Shown one piece after another: positions 43,027-52,831 of a stretch of DNA of 64,000 nucleotides. The DNA comes from RH-AL1 sp965198495. Its GTDB lineage: Bacteria > Pseudomonadota > Alphaproteobacteria > Rhizobiales > Beijerinckiaceae. Under the pieces are notes generated by a model. The model was given only the letters and a program-made list of their open reading frames with translations. It did no database searches and had not been told where the DNA came from. A program made the translations under genes and the position numbers. Positions within the stretch are counted from its first letter, which is position 1, and every line of letters starts with the position of its first letter. The stretch is taken from assembly GCA_965198495.1 (NCBI GenBank), contig CBDAPL010000001.1, positions 2,232,001-2,296,000 on the forward strand. The letters are read 5' to 3'.

Positions 43027-44475
43027 ATGGCCAAGGCGAAAACCACCTTCATTTGCCAGGGCTGCGGCAATGTCACTGCGAAATGGCAGGGACGCTGCGA
43101 GGCGTGCGGCGCCTGGAACGCGATGAGCGAGGATTCCGCGGCGGCCGGCATCGGCGCGCAGGCGCTACGCGGCGCGCGAAAGGGGCGGATCTTCTCGCTC
43201 GGTGAACTCGGCACCGCCGACGCGCCGCAGCGACGGCTCCGCACCGGCATCGACGAGCTCGATCGCGTCACCGGCGGCGGCTTCGTCGCCGGATCGGTCC
43301 TGCTGCTCGGCGGCGAGCCCGGCATCGGCAAGTCGACGCTGCTGATCCAGGCCTGCGCGGCGGTGGCCGGGGCAGGGCGGCGCGTCGTCTATATCTCCGG
43401 CGAGGAGGCGATGGACCAGGTGCGCCTGCGCGCGATGCGGCTCGGGCTCAGCCGCGCGCCGGTCGAGCTTGCCGCCGAAACAGGCGTCGAGGATATCGTC
43501 GCCACCCTCTCGCACGGTCCCCGCCCGGCTCTGGTCGTGATCGATTCCATCCAGACGATGTGGACCGATGCCGTGGAATCTTCGCCGGGCACCGTCACGC
43601 AGGTGCGCGGCTCCGCCCAGGCGCTGATCCGTTTCGCCAAGACGACGGGCGCGGTGGTGGTCCTGGTCGGCCACGTCACCAAGGACGGGCAGATCGCCGG
43701 GCCGCGTGTCGTCGAGCACATGGTCGACGCGGTCCTCTCGTTCGAAGGGGAGGGCGGCCGCGACTTCCGCATCCTTCGCTCGATGAAGAACCGCTTTGGC
43801 CCGACCGACGAGATCGGCGTATTCGAGATGACCGGTGCCGGCCTTGCCGAGGTCTCCAACCCGTCCGCTCTGTTCCTCACCGCGCATGAGCAGGCGACAC
43901 CGGGCGCGGCGGTGTTCGCCGGCATGGAGGGCACGCGCCCGTTGCTGGTCGAGATCCAGGCGCTCGTCGCGCCGACCTCGCTTGGCACGCCGCGCCGCGC
44001 CGTCGTCGGCTGGGACACGAGCCGCCTCGCGATGGTCGTCGCCGTGCTGGAGGCGCATGCCGGGCTGCGGCTCGGGCAGCACGACATCTATCTCACCATT
44101 GCCGGTGGCCTCAGGGTCAGCGAACCGGCAGCCGACCTCGCCGCCGCGGCCGCGCTGGTCTCGTCCCTGTCGGGGCAGGCGCTGCCGCCACAATCGGTCT
44201 ATTTCGGCGAAGTCGGCCTTTCGGGTGCCGTTCGGCCGGTTGCGCACGCCTCGGCGCGCCTCAAGGAGGCGGCCAAGCTCGGCTTCAAGGCGGCGGTCGG
44301 ACCCAAGAGCGTCGGCGGCGTCGTCCAGCCCGGCGAGGGGGTCGCGCCCGAGACGCTTACGGCGACAGTCTGCGACCATATCGGGGCGCTCGTTGCCGCG
44401 ATCGCGGCGCCGCGGCGGTCTCCATCGGACCACAGGTCCTCTTGGGTTGAAGGGGACAGCCGGCGAACCGCGTGA
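43027..44475 (+). CDS. radA: DNA repair protein RadA
   Basis: 482 residues. The N-terminal zinc finger has C10, C13, C24 and C27. A RecA-like ATPase core has Walker A GGEPGIGKS (95-103) and the RadA-specific KNRFG motif. The C-terminal Lon-protease-like domain includes VYFGEVGLSGAVRPV. RadA helps process recombination intermediates and branch migration. The C-terminal tail after about residue 460 is Ser/Arg-rich and probably disordered. It is followed 96 nt later by cvpA in the same direction. Confidence 0.96.
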   Translation: MAKAKTTFICQGCGNVTAKWQGRCEACGAWNAMSEDSAAAGIGAQALRGARKGRIFSLGELGTADAPQRRLRTGIDELDRVTGGGFVAGSVLLLGGEPGIGKSTLLIQACAAVAGAGRRVVYISGEEAMDQVRLRAMRLGLSRAPVELAAETGVEDIVATLSHGPRPALVVIDSIQTMWTDAVESSPGTVTQVRGSAQALIRFAKTTGAVVVLVGHVTKDGQIAGPRVVEHMVDAVLSFEGEGGRDFRILRSMKNRFGPTDEIGVFEMTGAGLAEVSNPSALFLTAHEQATPGAAVFAGMEGTRPLLVEIQALVAPTSLGTPRRAVVGWDTSRLAMVVAVLEAHAGLRLGQHDIYLTIAGGLRVSEPAADLAAAAALVSSLSGQALPPQSVYFGEVGLSGAVRPVAHASARLKEAAKLGFKAAVGPKSVGGVVQPGEGVAPETLTATVCDHIGALVAAIAAPRRSPSDHRSSWVEGDSRRTA

Positions 44476-44571
44476 CGGAAGGTACGGGCTTCGCTATAAG
44501 GCGCGCATAAAAAGACGCGTCGCGCGCGAAGTGACCGCGACGCCGATGCCAGCCTGAGGGTCCGGATCCTA

Positions 44572-45210
44572 ATGCCGTCTTATCTCGATCTCGGCCTGAT
44601 CGTCGTCATCCTCGTTTCGGCCCTGCTCGCCATGTTGCGCGGCTTCACGCGCGAGGTTCTGGCGATCGCCTCCTGGATCGCGGCGGCGGCGGCCGGCGCC
44701 TACCTCTATCCCTATCTTCTCCCCTACGTGAAACCCTACATCGCGAAAGAGCCTTGGGCCTCCATCGCCTCGGCCACCGCGATCTTCTTCGTCGCGCTTA
44801 TCGTCGTTTCCATCGTCACCGTTAATCTGTCGGACGCGATCCTCGACTCCAAAGTCGGCGCGCTCGACCGCTCGCTCGGTTTCCTTTTCGGGGTGGCGCG
44901 CGGCTTCGTCCTATGCGTGATCGCCTATGTCTTCTTCTCCATGCTCGACCCGCTCGACAAGCAGCCGGAATGGATGCGCAACGCCAAGATGCGGCCGGTA
45001 CTGCAAAGCGTCGGCGACGACATGACGGCGATGCTGCCGCACGATCTGCTGAGCAAGATTATCAAGCCCAAGGCCGGAACGCCGGGCGAGGAGACGCCCG
45101 ACACCGACGCCACGGACGAGAAGACCGCGCCGGCGACTGCCGCGCCCGACTCCGATTCGCCAGCGCCGCTTCCGGTGCCGCGCGGCGGCAGCGGTGGAAA
45201 AGGACCCTGA
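44572..45210 (+). CDS. cvpA: CvpA family membrane protein
   Basis: A 212-residue protein with four hydrophobic segments in the first 140 residues (LGLIVVILVSALLAMLRGF; IASWIAAAAAGAYLYPYLL; ATAIFFVALIVVSIVTVNL; GVARGFVLCVIAYVFF) and a polar, acidic C-terminal tail with Thr/Ala repeats. CvpA is an inner-membrane protein required for colicin V production in E. coli and often linked to purF, as here. Its mechanism is not known. Confidence 0.93.
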   Translation: MPSYLDLGLIVVILVSALLAMLRGFTREVLAIASWIAAAAAGAYLYPYLLPYVKPYIAKEPWASIASATAIFFVALIVVSIVTVNLSDAILDSKVGALDRSLGFLFGVARGFVLCVIAYVFFSMLDPLDKQPEWMRNAKMRPVLQSVGDDMTAMLPHDLLSKIIKPKAGTPGEETPDTDATDEKTAPATAAPDSDSPAPLPVPRGGSGGKGP

Positions 45211-45350
45211 TATCGATGGTCGATCGAACTATCGCTGGTCTTTCGACGGATAGGGATTATTTAGGTTTCGTGACGCTAAACACGCTCGGGCTTTGACGTT
45301 CGAGCCGGCTCTTGCCTGAATGATGCGCAAGGCCGGGACAGCGAGGTGCG

Positions 45351-46850
45351 ATGCAAACTCCCGAACCTGATTTCTCTGGCCGCTCGGCGAGCGATCAATT
45401 TGGAGACGCATTCGACATCAACGCCGATCGCCTTCGCGAAGAATGTGGCGTCTTCGGCATTTTCGGCCATCCCGATGCCGCCGCGATCACCGCTCTCGGC
45501 CTTCATGCTTTGCAACATCGCGGCCAGGAAGCGGCCGGCATTGTCGCCTTCGACGGCAATCGTTTCAATTCCGAACGGCGCCTCGGCCTCGTCGGCGATC
45601 ATTTCTCCAAGGCCTCGACGATCGCCCGCCTGCCCGGCGCCGCCGCCGTCGGCCATGTGCGCTACTCGACCACCGGCGAGACGATTCTCCGTAACGTGCA
45701 GCCGCTCTTCGCCGAGCTCGACTCCGGAGGCATCGCCGTCGCGCACAACGGCAACCTTACCAATGGCCTGACGCTGCGGCGCGAGCTGATCCGCGATGGC
45801 GCCATCTATCAATCGACGTCCGATACCGAGGTGATCCTGCACCTCGTCGCCCGCAGCCGGCGCACACGGGTGATCGAGCGCTTCATCGAGGCGCTGCGCG
45901 AACTCGAGGGCGCCTACGCGCTCGTCACCTTGTCCAACAAGGCGCTGATCGGCGCGCGCGACCCACTCGGCATTCGCCCGTTGGTGTTGGGCGAACTCGA
46001 TGGTCACTACATGCTTGCCTCCGAGACCTGCGCGCTCGACATCATCGGCGCGCGGTTCGTCCGCGATGTCGATAATGGCGAGATCGTCGTCATCAGCGAA
46101 AACGGCGTCGAGAGCCTGCGCCCGTTCCCGCGCATCCAGGCGCGCCCCTGCATCTTCGAGTACATCTACTTCTCGCGCCCGGACTCGGTGGTGCATGGCC
46201 GTCCCGTCTACGACATCCGCAAGGCGATGGGCGCCGAACTCGCCCGCGAATTGCCGACGCAGGCCGACGTCGTCATTCCGGTGCCCGACAGTGGCGTCCC
46301 GGCCGCAATCGGCTACGCGCGCGCGTCCGGCATCCCGTTCGAGCTCGGCATCATCCGTAATCATTACGTCGGGCGCACCTTCATCCAGCCGACGCAGTCG
46401 ACGCGCGAACTCGGCGTTCGGCTCAAGCACAGTGCCAACAAATCCGTCGTCGCCGGCAAGAGTATCGTGCTCATCGATGATTCGATCGTGCGCGGCACCA
46501 CGTCGTTGAAGATCGTGCGCATGATGCGCGAAGCCGGTGCCAGGGAGGTGCATTTCCGCATCTCCTCGCCGCCGATCCGTCATCCCGATTACTATGGGAT
46601 CGACACACCCGAGCGCGAGAAGCTTCTCGCCGCGACGCATTCCCTGGACGAGATGCGCGACTACATCGGCTGCGACTCGCTGGCTTTTCTCTCGGTCGAC
46701 GGTATCTATCGCGCGATGGGCGAGACGCGCCGCGATCCAATCCGCCCGCAGTTCACCGACCATTGCTTTACCGGCGACTACCCGACCTATCTGACCGACG
46801 TCATAGGCGAGCACCGTAGCCAGTTGTCGCTGCTGGCGGAGGCAGGCTAA
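45351..46850 (+). CDS. purF: Amidophosphoribosyltransferase
   Basis: 499 residues catalysing the first committed step of purine synthesis. An N-terminal propeptide of about 31 residues ends at E31, just before the catalytic C32 of the glutamine amidotransferase domain (CGVFGIFGH). LHALQHRGQEAAGIV and the PRPP motif VLIDDSIVRGTTS confirm the family. The Cys ligands of the 4Fe-4S form are not apparent in the C-terminal part, so the propeptide suggests the B. subtilis-type processing but without certainty about a cluster. It follows cvpA by 140 nt and the SDR gene begins 14 nt after it. Confidence 0.96.
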   Translation: MQTPEPDFSGRSASDQFGDAFDINADRLREECGVFGIFGHPDAAAITALGLHALQHRGQEAAGIVAFDGNRFNSERRLGLVGDHFSKASTIARLPGAAAVGHVRYSTTGETILRNVQPLFAELDSGGIAVAHNGNLTNGLTLRRELIRDGAIYQSTSDTEVILHLVARSRRTRVIERFIEALRELEGAYALVTLSNKALIGARDPLGIRPLVLGELDGHYMLASETCALDIIGARFVRDVDNGEIVVISENGVESLRPFPRIQARPCIFEYIYFSRPDSVVHGRPVYDIRKAMGAELARELPTQADVVIPVPDSGVPAAIGYARASGIPFELGIIRNHYVGRTFIQPTQSTRELGVRLKHSANKSVVAGKSIVLIDDSIVRGTTSLKIVRMMREAGAREVHFRISSPPIRHPDYYGIDTPEREKLLAATHSLDEMRDYIGCDSLAFLSVDGIYRAMGETRRDPIRPQFTDHCFTGDYPTYLTDVIGEHRSQLSLLAEAG

Positions 46851-46864
46851 GCGCCTCGCTTCCC

Positions 46865-47620
46865 ATGACGCCCGATAAGCCCCTTTTGAGCCGCGTCGCG
46901 CTCGTGACAGGCGCGTCGCGCGGGATCGGCCGCGCCACCTGCGTCGCGCTTGCCGAAGCCGGTGCCCATATCGTGGCGCTCGCGCGCACCCAGGGCGCCC
47001 TGGAAGAACTCGATGACGCGATCAAGGCGGCCGGCTCGTCGGCGACACTGGTGCCTTGCGACATCAAGGATTACGCCGCGCTGGACCGTCTCGGCGCCGC
47101 TCTGCACGAGCGCTGGGGCAAGCTCGACATCTTCGTCGGCAACGCCGGCGTACTGGGACCGCTGACGCCCATCGCCCATCTCGATCCGAAACAATGGGAC
47201 AACGTCATCGCGGTCAACGTCACCGCGAATATGCGCCTGATTCGCTCGCTGGATCCGCTGTTGCGCGCGTCAGATGCCGGACGCGTCGTGCTGCTCAGCT
47301 CTGGCGCCGGCCACCGCACCGACTTCAAGGCCTTCTGGGGTCCCTATGCGATCTCCAAGAGCGCCGTCGACGCGATCGTGCGGACCTATGCGGCTGAGAC
47401 GAGCGCCCTGACGCCGATCCGCGTGATGGCGGTCAACCCAGGGCCTTTGCGCACGCGCATGCGTGCCCAGGCGATGCCGGGCGAGGACAAGATGACGCTG
47501 CGCACGCCAGAGGACCTGGCGCCGAAGATCGTCGCGCTTTGCCTGCCGTCGTGGACCGAGACGGGCGCGCTATACGATTTCCCGTCCGACGAAGTGCTTC
47601 ATTTTCGGGGACCGGCGTAG
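46865..47620 (+). CDS. Short-chain dehydrogenase/reductase
   Basis: A 251-residue classical SDR. The cofactor motif TGASRGIGR lies near residue 17, the NAG segment is VGNAGVLGPL, and the active-site Ser is in LLSSGAGHRTDF with Tyr and Lys in YAISK. It uses NAD(P)H; the substrate is unknown. The insert FWGPYAISK places the Tyr slightly differently from the fatty-acid SDRs. The gene is 14 nt after purF and presumably shares its transcript, a linkage common in Hyphomicrobiales. Confidence 0.92.
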   Translation: MTPDKPLLSRVALVTGASRGIGRATCVALAEAGAHIVALARTQGALEELDDAIKAAGSSATLVPCDIKDYAALDRLGAALHERWGKLDIFVGNAGVLGPLTPIAHLDPKQWDNVIAVNVTANMRLIRSLDPLLRASDAGRVVLLSSGAGHRTDFKAFWGPYAISKSAVDAIVRTYAAETSALTPIRVMAVNPGPLRTRMRAQAMPGEDKMTLRTPEDLAPKIVALCLPSWTETGALYDFPSDEVLHFRGPA

Positions 47621-47687
47621 CTGCTGTCATGCACGCTTCGCGTTGTGCTGCTTGGCTCGCCGCCCAATCGAGCTCAGGAGCAAGGTC

Positions 47688-49397
47688 TTGGTCCAGCACC
47701 CAACGCGACGCGATATCGTGGTAGGCGGCGCGGCCGTGACGCTCGTTGCGGGGAGCGCCGCGGCCGAAACGCAGCCGCTCTCCACCGGAGCGGGCGCCAC
47801 CTCGACGGCTGCTACGAAGGTCATCGCCACCGGCACCGTCACCGAGATCGTCGCCGGACCCGGGCCGACCCTCGCCAAGGGCGCACCCGTGCGGAACGTG
47901 CTCGTCTCCAACGGGCGCGACATCACCCGGACCGATGCGGCCGGGCACTACAGTCTTCCGGTCGAGCCAGGCCAGGCGATCTTCATCGTCAAGCCGTCCG
48001 GTTTCCGCGTGCCGGTCGATGCCGCGACCAAGCTGCCGCTGTTCTCCTACGTCTACGATCCCGAAGGGACGCCGGGGGCGCTTAACTTTCGCTATGCGGG
48101 CCTTAATCCGACAGGCCCGCTGCCTCCCGCGATCGACTTCCAGCTCACCCGCGTCCCCGAGCCCCAGGTCTTTGAGGTCATGCTGTTTACCGATCCACAG
48201 CCCGAGTCGACGGCCGAGATCGAGTTCGTTCGCGACGACGTTGTCGCCGGGGTGATCGGCGCCAACGCCGCCTTCGGCGTCACCTGCGGCGACCTGATGT
48301 TCGACGATCTGTCGATGTACGATCGCTACAATCGCATCATCGGCACGATCGGCCTCCCATGGTGGAATATCGGCGGCAATCACGATCTCGATTACGAGCC
48401 GCCGGACGCCAAACGCTCCCGCGACACCTACAAGCGCGTGTTCGGCGCGACCTACTACGCGCACGAATACGCCGACGCGCTCTTCATCATGCTCGACAAC
48501 GTCGATTACCTCGGCGCCGGCTCCGGCAAGCCGGGTGAGCACGGCGCCTATCGCGGCTTCTTCCCAGCCGATCAGCTGACGTTCGTCGAGAACCTGTTGG
48601 AGGCGACGCCGAAGGAGCGGCTCATCGTCGTCATCATGCACATTCCACTGACGACCTATTTGGGATCGACGCCGAACCAGAGCACTGTCAACGCCAGCGA
48701 TCTCCTGAAGCTGCTGAGCGGTCGTCCAACGGTCAGCTTCTCGGGCCACACGCATTCGACGGAGCACCATTATCTTGGTCAGGCGGAGGGCTTTGCGGGG
48801 CCCGACAGCCATCACCACCACGTGCTGACGGCGGTCAGCGGTTCCTGGTGGAGCGGCCCGCGCGATCATCGCGGCATCGCTTCGGCCGACAGCTACGACG
48901 GGACGCCGAACGGTTTCCACGTGCTGTCCATCGATGGGTCGCGTTACACCACGCGCTACGTGCCAGCCGCCGAACCGGCGCGGCGTCAGATGCGCATCAG
49001 CCTGGAGACGCAGTTCCACCAGGACGACGGCGAAGTCATGTTCGAAGTACCAATGGAGTCGCTGCTGCGCTCGCCGATCACCGCCGCGCAGGCGGACGGT
49101 ACGCGTTTGAGCGTCAACATCTTCGACGGCGGCCCGCGCACGAGCGTCGCCTTCACTCTGAATGGCAGCAAGCCGATCTCGATGAAGCGCGTCGCGCGAC
49201 CCGATCCGTTCATCGTGCAGGTCTACAAGCGGCACGCGCCGACGATCAAGAAATGGGTGACGCCGCAACCATCCTCTCACCTCTGGGAGGCGCCGCTGCC
49301 GCTCGGTCTGCGCCCCGGCACATACGCGCTGCGGGTTTTTGCCAAGGACGAATACGGACGCGATCTCAGCGACGCGATGGTGCTGGAGATCGTCTAG
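47688..49397 (+). CDS. Tat-type calcineurin-like metallophosphoesterase
   Basis: About 569 residues from a TTG at 47688, chosen because AGGAG lies 9 nt upstream and a Tat-like signal (TRRDIVVGGAAVTLVAGSAA) starts six residues later. An N-terminal Ig-like/carboxypeptidase-regulatory-like domain (about 50-145) comes first. The calcineurin fold follows with FTDPQPE, CGDLMFDDL, GGNHD and SGHTH as metal-binding blocks. A C-terminal beta domain closes the protein, as in MetallophosN-MetallophosC proteins. It probably hydrolyses a phosphoester outside the cytoplasm. Substrate is not known. Confidence 0.9.
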   Translation: MVQHPTRRDIVVGGAAVTLVAGSAAAETQPLSTGAGATSTAATKVIATGTVTEIVAGPGPTLAKGAPVRNVLVSNGRDITRTDAAGHYSLPVEPGQAIFIVKPSGFRVPVDAATKLPLFSYVYDPEGTPGALNFRYAGLNPTGPLPPAIDFQLTRVPEPQVFEVMLFTDPQPESTAEIEFVRDDVVAGVIGANAAFGVTCGDLMFDDLSMYDRYNRIIGTIGLPWWNIGGNHDLDYEPPDAKRSRDTYKRVFGATYYAHEYADALFIMLDNVDYLGAGSGKPGEHGAYRGFFPADQLTFVENLLEATPKERLIVVIMHIPLTTYLGSTPNQSTVNASDLLKLLSGRPTVSFSGHTHSTEHHYLGQAEGFAGPDSHHHHVLTAVSGSWWSGPRDHRGIASADSYDGTPNGFHVLSIDGSRYTTRYVPAAEPARRQMRISLETQFHQDDGEVMFEVPMESLLRSPITAAQADGTRLSVNIFDGGPRTSVAFTLNGSKPISMKRVARPDPFIVQVYKRHAPTIKKWVTPQPSSHLWEAPLPLGLRPGTYALRVFAKDEYGRDLSDAMVLEIV

Positions 49398-49443
49398 ATA
49401 CAAACCACGTCGCTCGCTCCGCGCCGCAGTTCGATGCGATCGG

Positions 49444-50298
49444 CTATGTTCCTCGCCTGCGCGTCACCACCTCGTGCGTTTGTTCGCCGAGACCCTCAGC
49501 GCCGAGCGTCACGACATTGCCTGCCTTGAGGAAGCGCTTGGGATCCATGCCCTGGCCGACGCCGGCCGGCGTGCCGGTGATGATCACGTCGCCAGCCTCG
49601 AGCACCATGAAGCGTGACACGTATGAGACGATTGCCTTCATCGAGAAGATCATGTCCTTGGTCGTGCCGGTCTGCATGCGCTCGCCATCGACATCGAGCC
49701 AAAGCGCGATCCGCTGCGGGTTGGCGAACTCGTCGCGCGTGACGAGCCACGGACCGAGGGGACCGAAACTCGCCGCGCTTTTGCCTTTCGTCCACGTGCC
49801 GCCGCGATCGAGCTGAAAGCCGCGCTCGCTGACGTCGTTGGAGAGGCAGTACCCCGCGACATGGTCCAGCGCGGCGCGTTCGCTGACGTAAGACGCGCGA
49901 ACGCCCATGACGATGCCGACTTCGACCTCCCAGTCGAGCCTATCGGATTCTTTCGGAATGATGATCGGGTCGGTCGCGCCGCAGACGCAGTTCGAAGCCT
50001 TCTGGAAGAAGACCGGCTCCTTGGGGAAGTCCATGCCGATTTCGTGCGCGTGGTCCGAGTAGTTGAGGCCGATGGCCATGAAGTTGATGGGCCGCGCGAC
50101 GCAGGAGCCAAGCCGCGGCCGCCCGCGCACCAGTGGCAGCTTGGAAGGTTTGGCCCGCGCGATACGCGCCAGCATCTTCGGGGACAGCGCCTCGCCGTCG
50201 ATATCGGCGACGATGCCGCTGAGGTCGCGGATGCGGCCGTCCTCGTCGACGAGGCCCGGCTTCTCCCTGCCGTCCGCCCCGTAGCGCACCAACTTCAT
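49444..50298 (-). CDS. Fumarylacetoacetate hydrolase family protein
   Basis: A 284-residue protein of the FAH superfamily with an N-terminal arm (VRYGADGREKPGLVDEDG) and the catalytic C-terminal fold. GLNYSDHAHEIG, the metal-binding W-E-V-E-V segment (LDWEVEVGIVMG), and GDVIITGTPAGVGQGM are visible. Members hydrolyse or isomerise beta-diketones and acylpyruvates, for example 2-keto-4-pentenoate hydratase-like or oxaloacetate decarboxylase reactions. It converges on the metallophosphoesterase gene and is divergent from the sugar transporter. Confidence 0.92.
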   Translation of the reverse strand: MKLVRYGADGREKPGLVDEDGRIRDLSGIVADIDGEALSPKMLARIARAKPSKLPLVRGRPRLGSCVARPINFMAIGLNYSDHAHEIGMDFPKEPVFFQKASNCVCGATDPIIIPKESDRLDWEVEVGIVMGVRASYVSERAALDHVAGYCLSNDVSERGFQLDRGGTWTKGKSAASFGPLGPWLVTRDEFANPQRIALWLDVDGERMQTGTTKDMIFSMKAIVSYVSRFMVLEAGDVIITGTPAGVGQGMDPKRFLKAGNVVTLGAEGLGEQTHEVVTRRRGT

Positions 50299-50458
50299 CG
50301 CTTCATCCTCGGATCTCCTAAGATCTCAATTCAAGGAGAGCGACGGGCGCGTATGTCAAGGCTTCTACAATGTATGTCGGAGATCTACACCGTTAGGCTG
50401 CTATCGCGCGCCTCGCGTTACGGTTAACGCGTCTGCTCCGAGCCCAAACGAGTGAAAC

Positions 50459-51803
50459 ATGCGTTTTTTCGTCGTCGCGGCCGTCGCTTCCATCGGCGGT
50501 CTGCTGTTTGGCTACGATACCGGCGTGATCTCAGGCGCTCTGCTGTTCATCAGGAACGAGTTCGCGCTGTCGCCGACGATGCAGGGCGTCGTCACCAGCA
50601 TGGTGCTCGTCGGCGCCGTCGCCGGCGCGGCGATGGGCGGTGGCCTCACCGATCGGTTCGGGCGCAAGCCGGTGATCATCGTCATGGCCGCCTTGTTCGC
50701 CGTCGGCTCGCTGCTCAGCGCCGCCGCGACGCAGATCTGGATGCTGCTCGTCGCGCGCCTCATCCTCGGCATCGCGATCGGCGTCGCCTCGATGCTGACG
50801 CCCCTCTATCTCTCCGAGATGGCGCCGGCAGAGAAGCGTGGCGCGGCGGTTTCGCTCAATCAGTTCTGCATCACCTTCGGCATCCTCGCGTCCTACCTCG
50901 TCGACTATGCCTTCAGCGATGTCGGCGGCACGTGGCGCTGGATGCTGGGCCTCGGCGCCGTGCCCGGTCTCATGCTGGGCGCCGGTATGGCGTTCATGCC
51001 GGAAAGTCCGCGCTGGCTCGCGGGGCGGGGGCGCATGGACGAGGCGGCGGTCGTCTTGCGCGCGATGCGCTCGGACACGCGGGTCGCGGCCGAGATGGAT
51101 GGGCTGAGACGTGACGTCCAGCGCGAGCGCGACGCGATCTCGCTTTCCGCTCTCCTGAAGGCGCGTCGAGCGCGTCGACCGCTGATCGTCGGCATCGGCC
51201 TCGCCGTCTTCCAGCAGGTCACCGGCATCAACACGGTCATCTATTACGCTCCGACGATCTTTCCAGAAGGCCGGCCTCGCCTCCAACGCGGCAGCGATAC
51301 TCGCCACTGTCGGCGTAGGCGTCGTCAACGTGCTGATCACCGTGGCGGCGCTGCTGCTGATGGATCGTGCCGGTCGTCGCAAGCTGCTTCTTTTTGGCCT
51401 GACGATCATGACGATCTGCCTGGTGGTCCTGGCGATTGCCTTCGCGAACGGCCAGTCGCAGACGCTCGGCATGGTGACGGCGGTCGCTCTGGCGGTCTAC
51501 GTGGGCGGTTTCGCGATCGGCCTCGGCCCCGTGTTCTGGCTGCTCATCGCCGAGATCTTCCCACTAGCCTACCGCGGACGCGGGATGAGTGTGGCCTCGA
51601 TGGCGAACTGGGGCGCGAACCTCGTCGTGGCCCTGCTGTTCCTCGATCTCATCCGCCTGCTGACGCCCGCCGGTACCTTCGGCCTCTTCGCCCTCATGAC
51701 GCTCGGCGCGATCGCCTTCGCCTGGAGATATGTGCCGGAGACCAACGGGCGCAGCCTCGAGCAGATCGAGAGCGACATGGCGGCGGAGATCGAGGCGGCG
51801 TGA
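50459..51803 (+). pseudogene. Sugar porter (MFS) transporter gene with a frameshift
   Basis: The first part encodes a major facilitator sugar porter (GYDTGVISGALLFI, DRFGRKPVIIV, MPESPRWLAGRGRMDEA, QQVTGINTVIYYAPTIF). After PTIF (51259-51263) the frame becomes unrelated sequence. The +1 frame from 51264 continues normally (QKAGLASNAAAILATVGVG, then DRAGRRKLLLFGL and PETNGRSLEQIES) to a stop at 51803. One extra base in the TTTCC run at 51260-51264 explains it. The repaired protein would be about 447 residues with 12 helices. Real loss of function or a sequencing error are both possible. Confidence 0.9.
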
Positions 51804-51878
51804 ACGCTTGCTCTCGGTCGGCGCCCTTGCTACCCAGGCGCTCCCAAGCTCAGCATCCAGAGAGACCGCCACGCGCCT

Positions 51879-52352
51879 ATGGCTGAACCGCGTCGATCCC
51901 CGCACGCGTCCGTTTCCGTCAACGGCGCCCGCTTCCTCATCGTCGAGGCGCGCTTCTACGACGAGATCGGCGCGATGCTCCTCGCCGGGGCGACACGCGC
52001 GCTCGAGGCGGCCGACGCGACGATCGAGGTGGTCACGGTGCCGGGCGCGCTCGAAATCCCCATCGCGCTCGCGCTGATGGTGGAGGATGGCGCCTACGCG
52101 GGTGCGATCGCGCTGGGCTGCGTGATCCGCGGCGAGACCTACCATTTCGAGATCGTCGCGGGCGAGAGTTCGCGGGCACTGACCCAGTTCGCCGTCGATT
52201 GGCGGCTGTGCTTCGGCAACGGCATTCTCACTGTCGAGAACGAGGCGCAGGCGATCGTCCGCGCCGACCCGGCGCAGGGCGACAAGGGCGGCGACGCCGC
52301 GCGGGCCGCATTGGCGCTTTGGCAGATCAAGAACAAACGGGACCACGCCTGA
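51879..52352 (+). CDS. ribH: 6,7-dimethyl-8-ribityllumazine synthase
   Basis: A 157-residue riboflavin-pathway enzyme condensing 5-amino-6-ribitylaminouracil with dihydroxybutanone phosphate. Family segments are VVTVPGALEIPIAL, LGCVIRGETYHFEIVA (catalytic-His region, with YHF in place of the frequent THF/YHY), and NGILTVEN. The stop overlaps the nusB start by one base. The linkage ribH-nusB is very common in proteobacteria. Confidence 0.95.
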   Translation: MAEPRRSPHASVSVNGARFLIVEARFYDEIGAMLLAGATRALEAADATIEVVTVPGALEIPIALALMVEDGAYAGAIALGCVIRGETYHFEIVAGESSRALTQFAVDWRLCFGNGILTVENEAQAIVRADPAQGDKGGDAARAALALWQIKNKRDHA

Positions 52353-52819
52353 TGGCCGCGCGCGAACGCTCGGCCGCGCGTCTCGCCGCCGTGCAGGCGC
52401 TCTATCAGATGGACGTGACCGGCAAGACGCTGCCGGACATCTTCGCCGAGTTCGAAACCTACTGGATCGGCGGCGAGATCGAGGGCGACCAGTACAACAA
52501 GGCCGAACTGGCCTTCTTCCGCGACATCCTCACCGGCGTACTCGCCGATCAGGGTCCGCTCGACCGCACGATCGACAGGACGCTCGTGGCCGGCTGGCCT
52601 TTGACCCGCGTCGACAGCGTGATGCGCGCGACGCTGCGCGGCGGGGCCTACGAATTGAAGAAGCGCAGGGACATTCCGGCTCGCGTCGTCATCAAGGAAT
52701 ACGTCGACGTTGCCGGCGCCTTCTTCGGCCGCGAGGAGAGCGGCATGATCAACGCCGTCCTCGACGGCATGGCGCGGGAGTATCGGGCGGCGGAGTTCGA
52801 GACGCCGCGCGCGTCGTAG
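52352..52819 (+). CDS. nusB: Transcription antitermination protein NusB
   Basis: 155 residues of the all-helical NusB fold (RSAARLAAVQALYQMDVTG at the start; AELAFFRDILTGVL; ELKKRRDIPARVVIKEYVDV and GMINAVLDGMAR near the end). NusB with NusE forms the boxA-binding complex used in rRNA antitermination. Its ATG shares the last A of the ribH TGA stop, so translation is coupled. Confidence 0.95.
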   Translation: MAARERSAARLAAVQALYQMDVTGKTLPDIFAEFETYWIGGEIEGDQYNKAELAFFRDILTGVLADQGPLDRTIDRTLVAGWPLTRVDSVMRATLRGGAYELKKRRDIPARVVIKEYVDVAGAFFGREESGMINAVLDGMAREYRAAEFETPRAS

Positions 52820-52831
52820 GCTGAGTTCCGC

